64,000 nt of DNA from Otatea glauca (taxonomy: Eukaryota > Streptophyta > Magnoliopsida > Poales > Poaceae), in contig CM070723.1 of NCBI GenBank assembly GCA_036346275.1, forward strand, positions 992,001-1,056,000, given 5' to 3'. The position numbers and the translations under genes were made by a program. The notes under the pieces were generated by a model. That model was not told the origin of the DNA. It worked only from the letters and a program-made list of their open reading frames with translations, and searched no databases. Positions 45,301 through 57,379 of the stretch are shown here, piece by piece; within the stretch, counting starts at the first letter, position 1; the number at the start of each line of letters is the position of its first letter.

Positions 45301-47430
45301 TCCTAATAGCCAAATAACCTTAAGTATTATGCTTTATGGACTCAATAATATGGATAAACAAACTCTGAAATAATGAACAAATATGTAATTTGTATCGCCA
45401 GAACCTTCTCAAAAACCACTAATGTATAATTGGTAATTTAACTTATCAGATCTAATATGTTCGAAACCACTTATTATGCAAAATCAATTAAAAAGGATTA
45501 AGTGTTATTCATTTATAGTTTCCAGCTCAATTGTCTAATGTGTTAAATCTTATTAATCCAAATAATTTTAGCATCTATAATTCGTAAATCAAGAATAGAT
45601 AATCTATCAAAGAAACCATGCTTTCTTTATCATAAGACATTAACAATATGTTTGTATAATTATCTAAATCATAATATCTTGAAATCATTCAAACCCTAAA
45701 ACATTCGTGTTTTCTTTAATAAATCTTTATTTGGTTTTCTGTCTGTTTTCTTTTTGCCCTTATTAAAGTTGGATATTTGCTATATATTTCCGATTGAACG
45801 ACGTGTAGAATCCGACGTCCTTTCCTCCGTCGTTGCCTCCATCAGCCGTGGCTTCGTCTTCGTCGTAAGCAATAAATAAGCAAGGCAAGCACCCCCTTTG
45901 ATCATATTGATCCCAGTTTTATAAATGTTTTCATTAAATGTTTTACTGCATACTTTATTTTATTAAAGTCTGTTATGTGACGGGTATTGATAGTTGTACC
46001 AGTAGCTACATAGAGCTTCCTTGATAAGTATGAAATTGTGAACCTTGACAACCCTAGAATAGCGTAGACAATAATTGATGTCAATTTGGGTTAGTCACAC
46101 TTAGTGTCAAGCTTAGCCATGCTTAAAGCAACCTAAAACTGTGACATGATTAAAAATATTGGATATGACATTTGTTGGGTAAGACCATTTTTATGGTTGG
46201 TGTTTTGGTTGGAAAATAAAAATAAAACTATGGTTTAGATGCGGGCAATTATTGGCAATAGCCAGGAGTGCATGTCTTTGCACGTAGTGTAGGGTGGAGA
46301 TTATTGCCCGTGTCGGATTAAGGACCGAACTATGGGTTGTTTTCAGGCCAAGAATTACCGTACAACCACAAGTGCTGGTATGGGATAGCCTTAAACCGAT
46401 TAAGTTATCTAGTTTAACTCTGCACTTTGGAAGGTCGGAGCAAGACGAGCTGTTTCTTAATGAATTGCTCGAAGGGACGTCCACACCGAGGTGATCATGG
46501 ATCAAACGTTTACCGATACACCGGTGTACGTCGTACTCTGGGGAAGTTCCATCATTTCTATGCTCTGAGTTCTTCCGCCATAGTATGGGTTTAACGTCCG
46601 GAGTGGTGCAAAGTTAACCTAGGTAATGTAAAGGTTTTCGTCATGAACATTCGCCACTACGCCAAAGGTGCGTGAACCATGCGGCAAAAGAAAAAGTCAT
46701 GACTTGTGGGTAAAGATGTATACCTTTGCAGTGTAAAACTAATCGATTAGCCGCACCATGGTTATGGGAACTTGTAAAGTCATCACATAGTTAGCGCTTT
46801 TGTTATTTTTGTAAAATGCGGTTTCTACTGTGTGTTGGTGAATTCTCTTGGGTGTCGATGAGAACTGGTTTTGTGGATATGGTCGGGATACCTGTACATG
46901 AGATTTATTTATGCTTACATTCATTACTTTCAGATTATATTGCTTTTACTTAAATTCCGTTTTGCAATCTACTATTCTCGTATTTATATTTCAAATCGAC
47001 TTTATGCAAACTAACTGCACTAGCCTTTCCTTTGAAATGGCTTGCATATATCATAGGCTTTGCAAAGTCTTGCGGAGTACGAAAGTACTCACCCTTGCTT
47101 AATTGTTGTTTTTAGGTGAAGAATCAGATTAGTCCGATGCAACATAATTGTCGCAGGATTCGGAAATGATAACGATGAAGTTTTTCTAGGGATTATGCTT
47201 TGTCAGTTGCCTGAGGGATTGGATGGGCACACTACAAGACTTTGCTTCTTTGCTGCTATAAACTCTTAATTGTAAGATTATTGTGTAAATTAGATTCCGC
47301 TTTAATAATATGATGTATGGTTGTGATTCCAATTGTTGTAAATGTGCGTACTAGCTACTGATCATGGGACTAGTACTGTTTGCACATGAGATTTCCATTT
47401 TTGCATTTATGTGAAAATAGGGTCATTACA
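42334..47430 (+). mobile_element. 5.1-kb solo LTR
   Basis: It begins TGTAACATCCC and ends GGGTCATTACA, and is flanked by the exact 5-bp duplication TTATC (42329-42333 and 47431-47435). I find no internal second copy of the start, no primer site and no gag/pol text, so it reads as one long LTR left by recombination. A TATA box (TATATAAA, 43496-43503) is followed by C/T-rich leader-like sequence. The last 1.5 kb shares blocks with 60890-62240 (AATCGATTAGCCG, CTTGTGGGTAAAG, a GAGTAC...GTACTCACCCTTGCTT palindrome). This text recalls large gypsy-type grass LTRs (possibly Del/Tekay), from memory only. Confidence 0.8.
43496..43503 (+). promoter_or_regulatory. TATA box of the solo LTR
   Basis: GACCGTATATAAAGGTGTCG with a pyrimidine-rich leader downstream. 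It is the likely retrotransposon promoter retained in the solo LTR. Confidence 0.6.
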
Positions 47431-47435
47431 TTATC

Positions 47436-47967
47436 TTTCCACCACAATTTCCACAAAAATGTTGCAATGCTCCAAAAGTAGAATACACTTTGCAATATTC
47501 TAGATTGCTGGTATTGTATAATACTTTTCCTTAGGTTCTCTAGTATACACGTGGCAGTGATCTCTTGCCTTTTTCCATTATCTATTTCCCTTTTTTTTCT
47601 TTTCCAAATCAAGTTATAGCTAGGTGTTCAGTTGGCACGTACAGGTTGGTTGTACAAGCTTGGGAGTTCCTCGCAACAAGAGTTCCTCGTAATGTATGAT
47701 AGAACATAACTACGTGGCAGTGACACGACATTTCTTTCAAACCAGTGTGTTACCGTCACAAAATACTCTTTGTGCAAGTAGTACACTTTATTAATGTAAA
47801 TACACTACTAAACTTGAATGGATCGGATATGGCACAGGTCAATAAAAGAAGTTGGCCACCGGTACTAGTACCACCCTGATTAGGTTGTTCGGAATTTTCA
47901 TTGTATTTGCTATTTGGACGCGGGATTTTGTCCTTGACTTTGGTACATACGTCTGGACCTCTGGTGC

Positions 47968-48002
<35 letters not shown>

Positions 48003-48665
48003 CTGTGCATGACATACTGATACCGTTAATATAGCTAGTGTGCTAGGCTAGCTGTTAGTTGGTGACCGGCCTATATATCGATGTGATTCCACCCAGGATT
48101 AATTTTATTTCATACTCGATCCTGGCTTGCAAATCTGCGTGCTATGCTATCACTAGCTAGCGCTTGGTTCCTCGGCAACAATTATTCTAATTAGTCCACT
48201 TCATTCTGCACATCACAGGCCGGGAAGGACAGAGGCTAATCGGGCATAGGTAGATGTAGCATTTGACCTGAGCAGTAGCAAAATAAAGCATATATTCGCG
48301 TTAAATCCGTGTGTCCTGAAAAGCGGTAAAGCTAGCAATGGCCCGTAATATCGTGGACTCTGCGTTTGACCGTACTGTAGGTTGGGCTCGTGCGCAGGCG
48401 GACAGATTGGCCGGTCCGTGTTAATTTATGTATTTCACCCTGCGGTCCGCCATCTCACGAAGGATCGGCAAGACCAGGATTTTTGGTTGGATTGGCCTGT
48501 GCCCCCAGCCGGTGCATGATTCGCGCAACAAACACACGCATGACACGACGCTCGTCGGCATGGCAGCTACCTCAAACTGAACTGGCAAATTAAGCACCCA
48601 CGCGATTCGTCGCTAAAGGCTAGAGCTGACCAGATCCCCTTCTTCTTTTTCAGAGAGAGGACGGA
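47436..48665. other. Intergenic, (AT)n at ~47971-47998
   Basis: A short AT microsatellite is present; no exon or transposon end is convincing. Confidence 0.45.
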
Positions 48666-48675
48666 GGATCTAGCT

Positions 48676-49979
48676 GAATTTTTTTTCTTTTCTTTTTTTT
48701 CAAAAGTAGGCGTTAGGGTTCTGAAATTGCGAAAATAGGCACCGGCCGCTCGCGATCGCCCCATATACGGGCGATCAGTGCCCACTTTAGCGGGCGGTTA
48801 ATGACAGAGAAGAAATCACCCCATTATGGGGCAACCGGTTTTTTTTTGTAATTTTAATTCCTAATTTCTTTTTCGAGAATAATCAATAGGAGAAAAATAA
48901 CGAAAATGCTCCTACTGATATACTTTAATATTTTATATCTTTAAAGAATTGATACCTCTTAGTATTGATTAGAAATAATTTTTAACGAAAATGACCATAA
49001 GTTACAAACACTGATCTTTAAGTACATGATACCTCTTAGTATTGATTTACTGTAATATTTTATATGTATTGGCCAAAATATACCATAAGTTAGAAGCACT
49101 AATATTTAAATTGTTGATACCTGTTAGTATTGATTTACTGACATATTTCATATGTAAGTGACTCGAAGTCGTATCTTTCGCAGGAAATCAAAAGCGAGCA
49201 TTTATCTCGTCAGTCACGCACACGCTACCCCCGTGCCCGACTACATCCGATATACGCCGCGCACTGATCCCACGCGCATGGTATATTAGGGCTATTAAAA
49301 TATCGAGAACTACCGTTAAATGTTGTCGGTACCGACCAACAGGCGATTAGGGGCAGTCGCATTACTAGGAAGGTCCAACTAGGACAAGATAAATTTTAAA
49401 ATATTAATTAATATATAAGGATTTGCATTATGATGTGAAAAGTACTATGCGTCATGCAAATTTAAATTGTATAAATCAATTTTACTTAAAGACCATTTAG
49501 TGCATTATGAACAAACTATACAAACCATGGCTCGAAAAAATTCTGAAATAAATATGTCTTATTCGTAGGGTGTTAGGTGTCCCATTTTAGGAAAAAAATT
49601 AGGAATAAACTCAGTTGAATAAACCAAATGACTGTAAGTAGCCTCACTTGCATGACACACTTAAGGCTTTACGGCAGCTTGTGAAATATTTTCTCTTCTT
49701 CTTCTTTTCCTTCTCTCGGCTGCCTCTGCTCCCTCCCTAGCCGAATGGGTCGGCTTAAAGCCCACCCGTCGCCCCAACAGGGGGCGATCGCCCTTGCTTC
49801 GGACGATAGGTGGGTGGCGCGCCCGAGGCCGTTAAACGGCCGTTAGCACATGCACTGATCGCCCGTATATGGGGCGATCGGCCCTTATACGGGCGATCGG
49901 CGTCTATTTTTGCAATTTCGGAACCCTAATGTCTACTTTTGAAAAAAGGAATTAAAAAATATTAAAGAAAAAAAAATTC
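48676..49979. mobile_element. Non-autonomous MULE, 1.3 kb
   Basis: It is bounded by the exact 10-bp duplication GGATCTAGCT (48666-48675 and 49980-49989). Both ends start GAATTTTTTTT inwards and share, in inverted orientation, TTTTCAAAAGTAG, TTAGGGTTC, GAAATTGC and GCGATCGCCCCATATACGGG over about 130 bp. A target duplication of this size with long inverted ends is typical of Mutator-like elements. No coding capacity. Subterminal regions repeat the palindrome GCGATCGCC/GGGCGATC. Confidence 0.88.
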
Positions 49980-49989
49980 GGATCTAGCT

Positions 49990-51111
49990 AGCCGATACAT
50001 ACTTTGAAGCCCAGCCCAAGGAGTGACTGAGGCCTTTTTTGGCTATGAAATGCAAAGGAAAGGGAGCCATTGTCTCGTTGAATGATCTCCCGTGCTGTCA
50101 GCCGCTGCGCCCGTTCTTCCCAGCAAGCAAGCGAAGCGAGCACTGTACCACGGGCGAAGTTGCGTTCGTGGGGCCTCGGCCGTGCAAGAACACGAACGCG
50201 GCTGGCCCGCCGTCGTTCGCCGTCAGTCCATGTGGTTGGCGGCCCGTGTCCCTTAGCCGAACCGCACCTCTTCGCGCCCACAAAACCATGGACCGATCGC
50301 GAGCATCCAGGCCGAATTGGCCTGCCCTTGGGTCAATATGGCCCGCCTCGTTCGGTTGATCCAAGCACGAGGCAAAAGTTTGCTTCACACACGCAGAAAG
50401 GGGGGAAAAAACTTTTGTTTCGCTCTGTCCATGCTTGTTGTTTTTGGTTGATGATCCGAGTTTTTCCTTGCTCTTCCCTGATTTACGTATGATTAACTGA
50501 GCAGTATACTATGTCGTCTAGAAAAACATAACCAATACTCGGCGGCGTGTGTGCATACTCAACTTTCGTATTTTCCTTGATAAATCCAGAGTTCTTGTTA
50601 TAAGACCTATCTGCCTTCCTACCTTAATGCAAGACAAAAAAAAAAAAAACCTACCTACCTTCAAAACAAATCAGGCCATTCAATATACCAGTTCAGTCTA
50701 TCAAAGTACTGGATCCAAGCTGTATATACCTATTACCTAGCCAAGAGAGGTGCTTCCATGCTTTTCTTTTTTACGGTTGCAGAAATATTAAAGTATGAAT
50801 AAAAGGTAGATGATGATTACTTACTCTTTCGTTTGCTTCAAGATTTGTGCAACTTATATTGAGAGAGAAAGCAGTAAAGCACTGCTAGCCACAGCTAAAC
50901 ATGCTGTATGAATGCTCTTTATTGTCATGTGGCTAATCATACATTACACGTACAAGTACAACAATACATGGTACATCTTATCTCCCGGACTTCATCCCCA
51001 CATGGACATGACAAGAGACGGTTCAATTATTGTGTAGATACGCAGCGAGCGAGATCGAGCTGTTTAGTGATCCGGCAGGCTATCTCGATGCATGAGATAG
51101 CCATGGCTCTC
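49990..51111. other. Intergenic, nothing recognised
   Basis: A moderately GC-rich part (about 50080-50370) with overlapping frames shows no known protein text. The right part (about 50900-51111) probably holds the 3' UTR of the lectin gene. Confidence 0.4.
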
Positions 51112-52035
51112 TTAGTAGTAGGGCTGGATCTTCCAGCGCTGGTTCTCGCCGTGGCACCATTTCCACAGCACGATCTCGGTGCCGTCGCGGACGCCGCCGT
51201 GGTTCTTGTCGCCGTGCAGCGCGTCGAAGTTGAGGTTGATGTTGTTCACCATGCGGACGCAGCGGAAGCCGTTGCCGGTCTCGCCGCTCTCCGTCCACAG
51301 CACCGACTCGTCCAGGACTTCCGGGGTGTACGGCACAAGCCGGACCTGATCAGTTCATAGTAATTCAGTCACGTTATCACGTACGTACACCAAATTAAAT
51401 ATATACAGACCACCGACGATATGTGAATCATATGTGTGATCGATCGAGTTTGTGATCACAACAATCAATTAATCAACTCTACCAGCGCCTGGCTTATATC
51501 AACTAGTAGCTAGTAGTTAGCAGCAAACACAAATTGAGGCAGAAATTGAGTAACTTATTACAGGGTGTGACTGGCCAAGGGAGTGCTTGATGGCCTGCCC
51601 TGTGGCCTTGTTCACCAACGCGAAGGCAGGGTAGCCCTCCTCGTCCTTGACTCTCGTGCTCCATCTCATGTCCTTGATCCAGTGCTGTGAGTGATTAAAC
51701 CACAGATGAAAGGATATATAGGAAATCAGCAACCGCTGCTGTCTAGCTAGGGCCGGCAAAACGTGCATCTTGCAAGATGGGAGAGAAGTAAAAAATCTTA
51801 TATATATATGTTCAGCTAGCTAAGCTAGCTGACAGCTGCTTGCCTGGTAGTCGTCCTTGGGGTTGGCCGGCGCGAGCACGACCGCGCCGTTGCGGATGGT
51901 CATGGCATAGCCGGGGTTGGCGCGGCAGTAGACCTTCACGGTGGGCTGCGGCGGGAGCGAACGCCCGCCGCCGGTGTTCATCTGGGACATGCCGTACGGC
52001 GCGTACCTGCTATGGCGATCACTGTAATAAGCCAT
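51112..52035 (-). CDS. OSR40/EUL-type lectin protein, 3 exons
   Basis: Minus-strand exons 52035-51844, 51684-51562 and 51345-51112 give an unbroken 182-residue protein starting MAYYSDRHSRYAPYG. After a short Gly/Pro-rich leader (to about residue 30) a single Euonymus-lectin (EUL, R40/OSR40) domain fills the rest: VKVYCRANPGYAMTI, NPKDDYQHWIKDM, GYPAFALVNKATGQAIKHSL GQSHP, DESVLWTES, GFRCVRMVNNINLNFDAL, DGTEIVLWKWC and NQRWKI. Members are cytosolic/nuclear carbohydrate-binding proteins, in rice linked to ABA, salt and drought responses. No signal peptide. Intron 2 is GT-AG. Intron 1 starts CAG|GCAAGC, a GC-AG intron. The size fits single-domain EUL proteins. Confidence 0.92.
51838..51843 (-). 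other. Non-canonical GC splice donor
   Basis: The exon 1/intron 1 junction of the lectin gene reads CAG|GCAAGC with the partner acceptor CTCACAG at 51685 onwards. No GT nearby would keep the conserved DDYQ-HWIKDM junction, so a GC-AG intron is the best reading. Confidence 0.75.
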
Positions 52036-52984
52036 GGCCGCACCTGTGACGACTTACCTTTAATCAACCTGGTGATCGGAGCGCGCAGTGTTTGAAGGCA
52101 AGAAAGCTGGCACTAGTTCCGGTGGTGGTGGTGGTTTAGTTCACGGCAATGCATGGCGATGGGCCGGGGGTGGATTTGTAGGGCTTTCAGGCGTCCCAAT
52201 ATTCCATTGGTGATAAGCATGCGCATGATAGGATGACGATGCCATGCGGCACCCAACCAAGCTTTACGTGATTCGATTTTCTGCACAAGAATCCTTGAGA
52301 GCCTGTTATTGATAAGCAAAGCAGTGGCCTCCATTGGGCAGCCGGTGGAGCCCGGAGAATCTTACGCACTCTGCAGCGTTGCCTTTCGGTTGAGGAATTG
52401 TCTTTAAAGGAAGGCATCTTGAGGAATTTTTGTGGATCATATTGGCATTGGAGGCAGAGCTGGGGGTTTGGTATTTGCCTCCGTCCCATTAGCAAGATAA
52501 CCACACAAAAAAAAAAAGATGGAAAAAAAAGCAACGAAAGGGCGGTAAAGCAAGAGGCTGACATGGACGGGAGTGCGGCGTTGGCTCGGACCAACCCAAC
52601 TCTGGGAGAGAAGGTATCGTAATTGAAACGGGACGGGAGTAGACAGTTTAAAACTGGCCCAGAAAATCCAAGGCAGCCAAGAAAATCTGTCTAGGACATC
52701 GCTGCTACCAAAGCAGCTTGTTTCGAGCATCGGGCCGAAACTTCTCTTCTGGGCAGTTGCGAGGCCCATCAACTCGGTCTCACCAAACTCGCCGACGTAC
52801 TGCTTACCTCCTAAGAACATGTACGCATAATAAATTATCTATATAATCGTCCGTAATAACTTCTTATACCATTAATAGACTATTTATAAAATATTATAAA
52901 CAATCTAAAACCGTCGGTTAAACAACATGCACACTTTCTCTCTCTCCTCTCTCTCTCTCCAACGTCACCTAAAATTCTATATAG
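52036..52984. other. Upstream region of the lectin gene
   Basis: It contains the leader and probable promoter of the lectin gene (CCTACAAATCC on the minus strand near 52175 is at best a weak TATA-like word) and a GGT/CCA repeat at about 52121-52136. Nothing else is recognised. Confidence 0.4.
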
Positions 52985-53243
52985 TAAACCCTCCGGTCAT
53001 AAATAGTTGTCGTTTTGGACATCGCACTGTCTCCAAAACTCAACTTTGATCATTAATTTCTATTGTAATAAATTTAAAAATCCAATAAAATTATAATATT
53101 ACGAAAGTACGTTCTGAGACGAATCTACACATATGATTTCCGTGCATCCAATTTAAATATTTAAAAAGATATAGATAGCAAAAGTTCAAAAGATTGACTA
53201 CACGTATCTCAAACCGACAAGTTTTTATAAACCGAATGAAGTA
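52985..53243. mobile_element. Stowaway-like MITE
   Basis: The left end TAAACCCTCCGGTCATAAAT (then AGTTGTCGTTTTGG) and the right end in reverse, TACTTCATTCGGTTTATAAA (then AACTTGTCGGTTTG), are inverted repeats of the Tc1/mariner TACTCCCTCCGT type, with TA at both borders. 259 bp, non-coding. Confidence 0.8.
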
Positions 53244-53440
53244 TTAGCTTATAGACAATTGATGTATACATATATACATGCTCTGAGTAGTTTTCGCATG
53301 AGCCGTCAAGCCAAACCTGAACCGTCACGAGCCACGACTCTCTGTGAGCTACGAGTACTACTTATTTGTCCGGAAGATGCAAACTAGCCGTTCTTCGTGA
53401 ACGAGCGAGGTTGGTAGCACCGTCACAGTACTAGAAATCA

Positions 53441-53755
53441 GGGTTCAAAATATCAAAATTTTGATTTTCGAACGATTTTTGATTATCGATAAAAACCGGT
53501 TAAAAATCGTTAGAAACCGAAGGGTTAAGAAATCGAAATTTTTGTAAAAAAAAATAAAACAATTGAAAATCGACCGGCCAATTAAATGTTTCTTAGAGCC
53601 GATTTTTTAAAGTGATTTTCACCGATTATCGGCTAGTTTACATCGCATAAATTTTTTTAAATTTTTTGAATTAGACCGGTTTACCAAGCAGTTTCTAATA
53701 CCGAGCCGGCTTGATACGGTCGATCATCGCGATATTCAACGATATTTTGAACCCA
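53441..53755. mobile_element. MITE with GGGTTCAAAATATC ends
   Basis: The left end GGGTTCAAAATATC and the exact inverse GATATTTTGAACCC bound about 315 bp of AT-rich DNA with internal ACCGGTT and CCGATTATCGG words. No clear target duplication. The first bases resemble the left end of the element at 2621. Confidence 0.7.
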
Positions 53756-54043
53756 GCCGTACCGACACCATTGCCGTACATCGCACACGGTCTTAATTCG
53801 ATAGCAACGTTCTTAGCTAGCAGCAGCAGATGACGGGCTCGTACCCAGACTAATTCATATCATTCATGGGGATGGCAATGCAGCTCCCGGTACCACATCT
53901 CATCAGACGCAAGAAGCAACGATTATATAAATCGTCACAACACAAATTCAAAGGATGCATGCAAGATAGATAAGCCATCAATGAAGCTGTACTATAGTTC
54001 GGTGAACACTAGCATTACTAGTTTTGAAACTCCGGTGGAGAAA

Positions 54044-54280
54044 TTAAAGAATACACCTACACCAGGCGAGGATCTTCCAGCGCTTGTTGTCGCCCTCGCA
54101 CCACTTCCACAGCACGATCTCGGTGCCGTCGTGGACGCCGCCGTGGAAAGCGTCCAAGTTGAGGTAGATGTTATTCACCATGCGGATGCAGCGGAAGCCC
54201 TTGCCGACGTCGCGGCTCTCCGTCCACAGCACCGACTCGTCCTCGCACTCCGGGTTGTACTTGTACGGCACCAGCTTCAC
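54044..54280 (-). pseudogene. EUL lectin relic, last exon only
   Basis: After a GATCAG acceptor the minus strand reads VKLVPYKYNPECEDESVLWT, GFRCIRMVNNIYLNLDAF and EIVLWKWCEGDNKRWKI, clearly homologous to exon 3 of the lectin gene at 51112. About five residues are missing in the loop after LDAF, and the C-terminus (AWCRCIL) differs. Exons 1 and 2 are not found upstream, where a foldback MITE lies at about 54410. Probably a decayed tandem duplicate. An ancient independent paralogue relic is equally possible. Confidence 0.8.
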
Positions 54281-54409
54281 CTGATCGAGCAACACAAGGC
54301 CACCGTATTGATATCATCAGATCATCGTAAGATCTGTTGCCAAATGCATGCATACCTATTTCTTAGATCATGCCCCAGCATCGTGGTGTCCAGTTAATTA
54401 GGAAGCCTT

Positions 54410-54732
54410 TTCCATACTTCCGGAAATACGTATTCCAACTTCCAATATAATAGTTAAACGAACATGTTACACTCATTTCTCACTTACAGTAATAATTCTA
54501 AGATACTCTAATGCAATTTGGTTGAAAAAATTTTATTGAATTTTTTTTCATATATGAAAGGAGTATATACACAAATTATGTCATAAAAAGGTGGAATTTG
54601 ATGGAATTTTTCGTGAAACTCAATTTGGAGTATCTTATAATCATTATTAGAGTATACTTAAAAGGATAGAGAGATATAATATCATCATTAAACGGTATAT
54701 TGAAAGTAGAGTGCATACTCCAGGAGTATGGA
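54410..54732. mobile_element. Foldback MITE, copy 4
   Basis: Same family as at 757-1945. Left TTCCATACTTCCGGAAATAC, then ACTTCCAATATAATAG. The right end in reverse is TTCCATACTCCTGGAGTATG, then CTTTCAATATACCG. The centre (about 54550-54575) holds the CATATATGAAAGGAGTATAT text shared with copy 1. Arms are about 150 bp. Confidence 0.78.
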
Positions 54733-55051
54733 ACTATTTCTCTCTATATACGAAACAACCCTGATTAATTAATTATGCCAATAAGATCATCAACCCAAAT
54801 TAATCACTCATAATTAAATTACTCAGCTGATCATTCATCAACTTTATTGATTATAATCATGTCATACAAATGTATATTACAATGGGCATTGAAATTTAAA
54901 ATTACATCAAAAGAAGATTACAAAAAAAATTTAAAGTTCCTAAAATTCTATAGCCTCTCTTGATCTTGATCTGGATTCCCTGAAAAATAAACATTCACAT
55001 GTATATATATTCATAAGGCAAAAGATGCAGAATATTAAAATTTTGGAGTAC
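54733..55051. other. Intergenic AT-rich DNA
   Basis: No gene or repeat recognised between the foldback MITE and the next LTR. Confidence 0.4.
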
Positions 55052-56289
55052 TGTCAGACCCATAAATGCTTGGTATCGCTTATTGAGATACCTGACTGTC
55101 CGAGGCCAAATTGGCGGCTCTCACTAAGTGGGTATCATAATTTGGCATTAAACAACCTGTAGTTGTTGGGTATCATAGCATTGCATAAATAGTGCATAAA
55201 TATCTAATGGTAGAGATTTTCTTGGTTCCAAATATTCCAAAGTTTTTTTTGGAATTTTTCAGGATTTTTAGAGCTCTTCTTCTAATTTTACCAAAACCGT
55301 TTTTCTCTCAGCTCAAAACAATTCGAAAATGAAATTTAATTCCTATTTCTAACTGGGCCGAAGCCCATCCCCTCCAGCCCACCCAACTCCCTCCCAGGCC
55401 TGGTCTCTTGGCCTTTTCTTTTCAGCCCACCCGGTTCCTTTCTCTCGGCCCATGTAGCCAGCCCAACTCCCTTGGCCTGCTCCTTGGCCCAGCCCAGGTC
55501 GCCCCCACCTCTTCTTCCCGTGCGCAAGAACCAAGCACGAGCCGACAGCAGCCATGGACGAGTTATGGAGCTTTGAAAAGACGCATGTTTCTCTTTGTTT
55601 AAATGAGAAATCAAAGCCAATGAAGGCCCTCATCTCCACTACCTCATTTCATATCCGTTTCACCCATCATCTGCCCAATAATGCCGCATTTGTGCCGCCA
55701 ACCATCGCACTGCCTGCGCCCGTTGCCGTCGATCCAGTGTTCCGTTTGTTCTATAAATTAGAGCACCGAGTTTGCCGTGCGGTCCCGATTCCATTTTGGC
55801 CACTCCCGGCCTCTCTCCCTCACTTCTACGCTTGGAACGAGCTGGGACCTAAACGTCTTCCTTAGAGCCAGCCGCCGCGCTCTCGACGCCCATCTTCATC
55901 CCGGAGCTTGATTATTCAAAATTAAGCGCGTCATCTTGTGCGCAAGTTTGTTCTCCTCTCTTCCCCTCAATCAATTTCACTCTTCTCCTTGTGTATGCGA
56001 CTAATTTTGCCGTTATTTCTTTTCGGCCGAACGGCACAAATCGCTGTCTTGCGTCGCCGTCCGACCTCCATTAGCTAAAACCAAGCTCTTCGTTGACTTC
56101 GCCTCGACGAACTCTACATCTTGCTCACTTCGTTTTCGCCAAACGACCATTGGAGCGCTGCCGCCCCTACCCAAGCCGAGCCGCCTCAGCGTTGTGCAGC
56201 CTTGGCCAAACGCGCAGCACCAGCCGAACACATCTGCCTGTAGCCAAACCCATGCACCAAATGCATTACTAGCCACTAGATGCGGAAAC

Positions 56290-56308
56290 GCGGCGGCACG
56301 CCGCGTCC
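56290..56308 (-). other. Helitron 3' hairpin
   Basis: An 8-bp stem (ACGCGGCG/CGCCGCGT) with a 3-nt loop, 8 nt before the terminal CTAG (56279-56276). Confidence 0.7.
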
Positions 56309-57308
56309 GTTACCATAATGTTGAAGGCATTATAAAAAAATAGTAATGATAAGCTGTACAAGCAGAAGTTATGGACCTAGTATAAACTATTCCTATAAAA
56401 TCAATTAATACCATATATCAAATACACCGGCGTTGGCAATGCAAAGGCGTTCACGTGGTACGTACCTTAGAATTGGTTGACTAAGAGGGGCTCAAATACA
56501 TTAGTTAACAAAATGACACACCATTTGTACAATTTGGTCCGATGTTCTTTCTGCCAAAAAGGTATAAGGACTTAAACACAATTTTGGTCTTCTCTCTAAA
56601 GTTCTCTATGAATCCACAGAAGGGGGGAAGGGACAAGTTGGTTACCATTTCAAAAAAAAAGAACAGGTAAACCTAAAATGGGAGAATCTATAATTTGCTA
56701 ACATGACACAGAAGTATTGAATCTAAACTCTAATACATTAACCAATATATAAGACTCGAGATATTAGATCTACATGCAAACACTTGCAGCATGTGCCAAA
56801 CAACGCGTAGAGCTGAATAAAGAGCCTTGAACAACATAAAGGAAGGCTTTTGATAGAAAGAACCCTCTGGCACTTTCTTCTGATCATTTGTTTCTTTAAA
56901 CATAAGAATGTACAACCCTTCACAAACTGAGGAAAGTGCATGACTCGTACATGTATTTCCGTGGTTTTGCAAATTACTATCCATGGTGGATAGTAAAAAC
57001 GTAACATTTTACCACCTAAACTTTCAGTTTGTTATATACGTACTCAATCTTAACAAATATGAAAACGACAGGTGACAAATTGCCAAGTTTCAAACTGCAA
57101 GCAGGATGTTGAAAAAAGAGAGGAAAGTATAGGTACTGCTGATGCAAACGTTGTAAACTGAAAATGATACAGATCATGGCATGACAAACCGGGACAATTC
57201 CAGGGTGTACAGCCTAGAACCCACAATCCATCAACAGTAATGTTCTCTTCCAATTCCTTATTTTCTCATGGGCGAAGTCAACTACGAACGGAAAAGGATA
57301 GATAGCAC

Positions 57309-57379
57309 CTGAGAATGAAGCAGTTCCTTGTATGTCCCGAGCTCCCTAAAAGCAGTAGTAAACTTGGACATTACAGACT
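57309..57379 (-). pseudogene. Captured ArfGAP (AGD/ACAP) BAR-domain exon
   Basis: A 71-nt minus-strand exon with a CTGTTGCAG acceptor and a TCTCAG|GTGCTA donor encodes SVMSKFTTAFRELGTYKELL HSQ. It closely recalls the BAR-domain stretch of plant AGD1-4 (ADP-ribosylation-factor GTPase activators) just before their VEHML segment. Neighbouring exons of that gene are not seen, so it is an isolated fragment within the Helitron. Identification is from memory. Confidence 0.55.

Noticed and set aside
50039..50492. Overlapping 90-136 codon frames on both strands
   Set aside because: No recognisable motif, mutually overlapping, no splice or promoter support.
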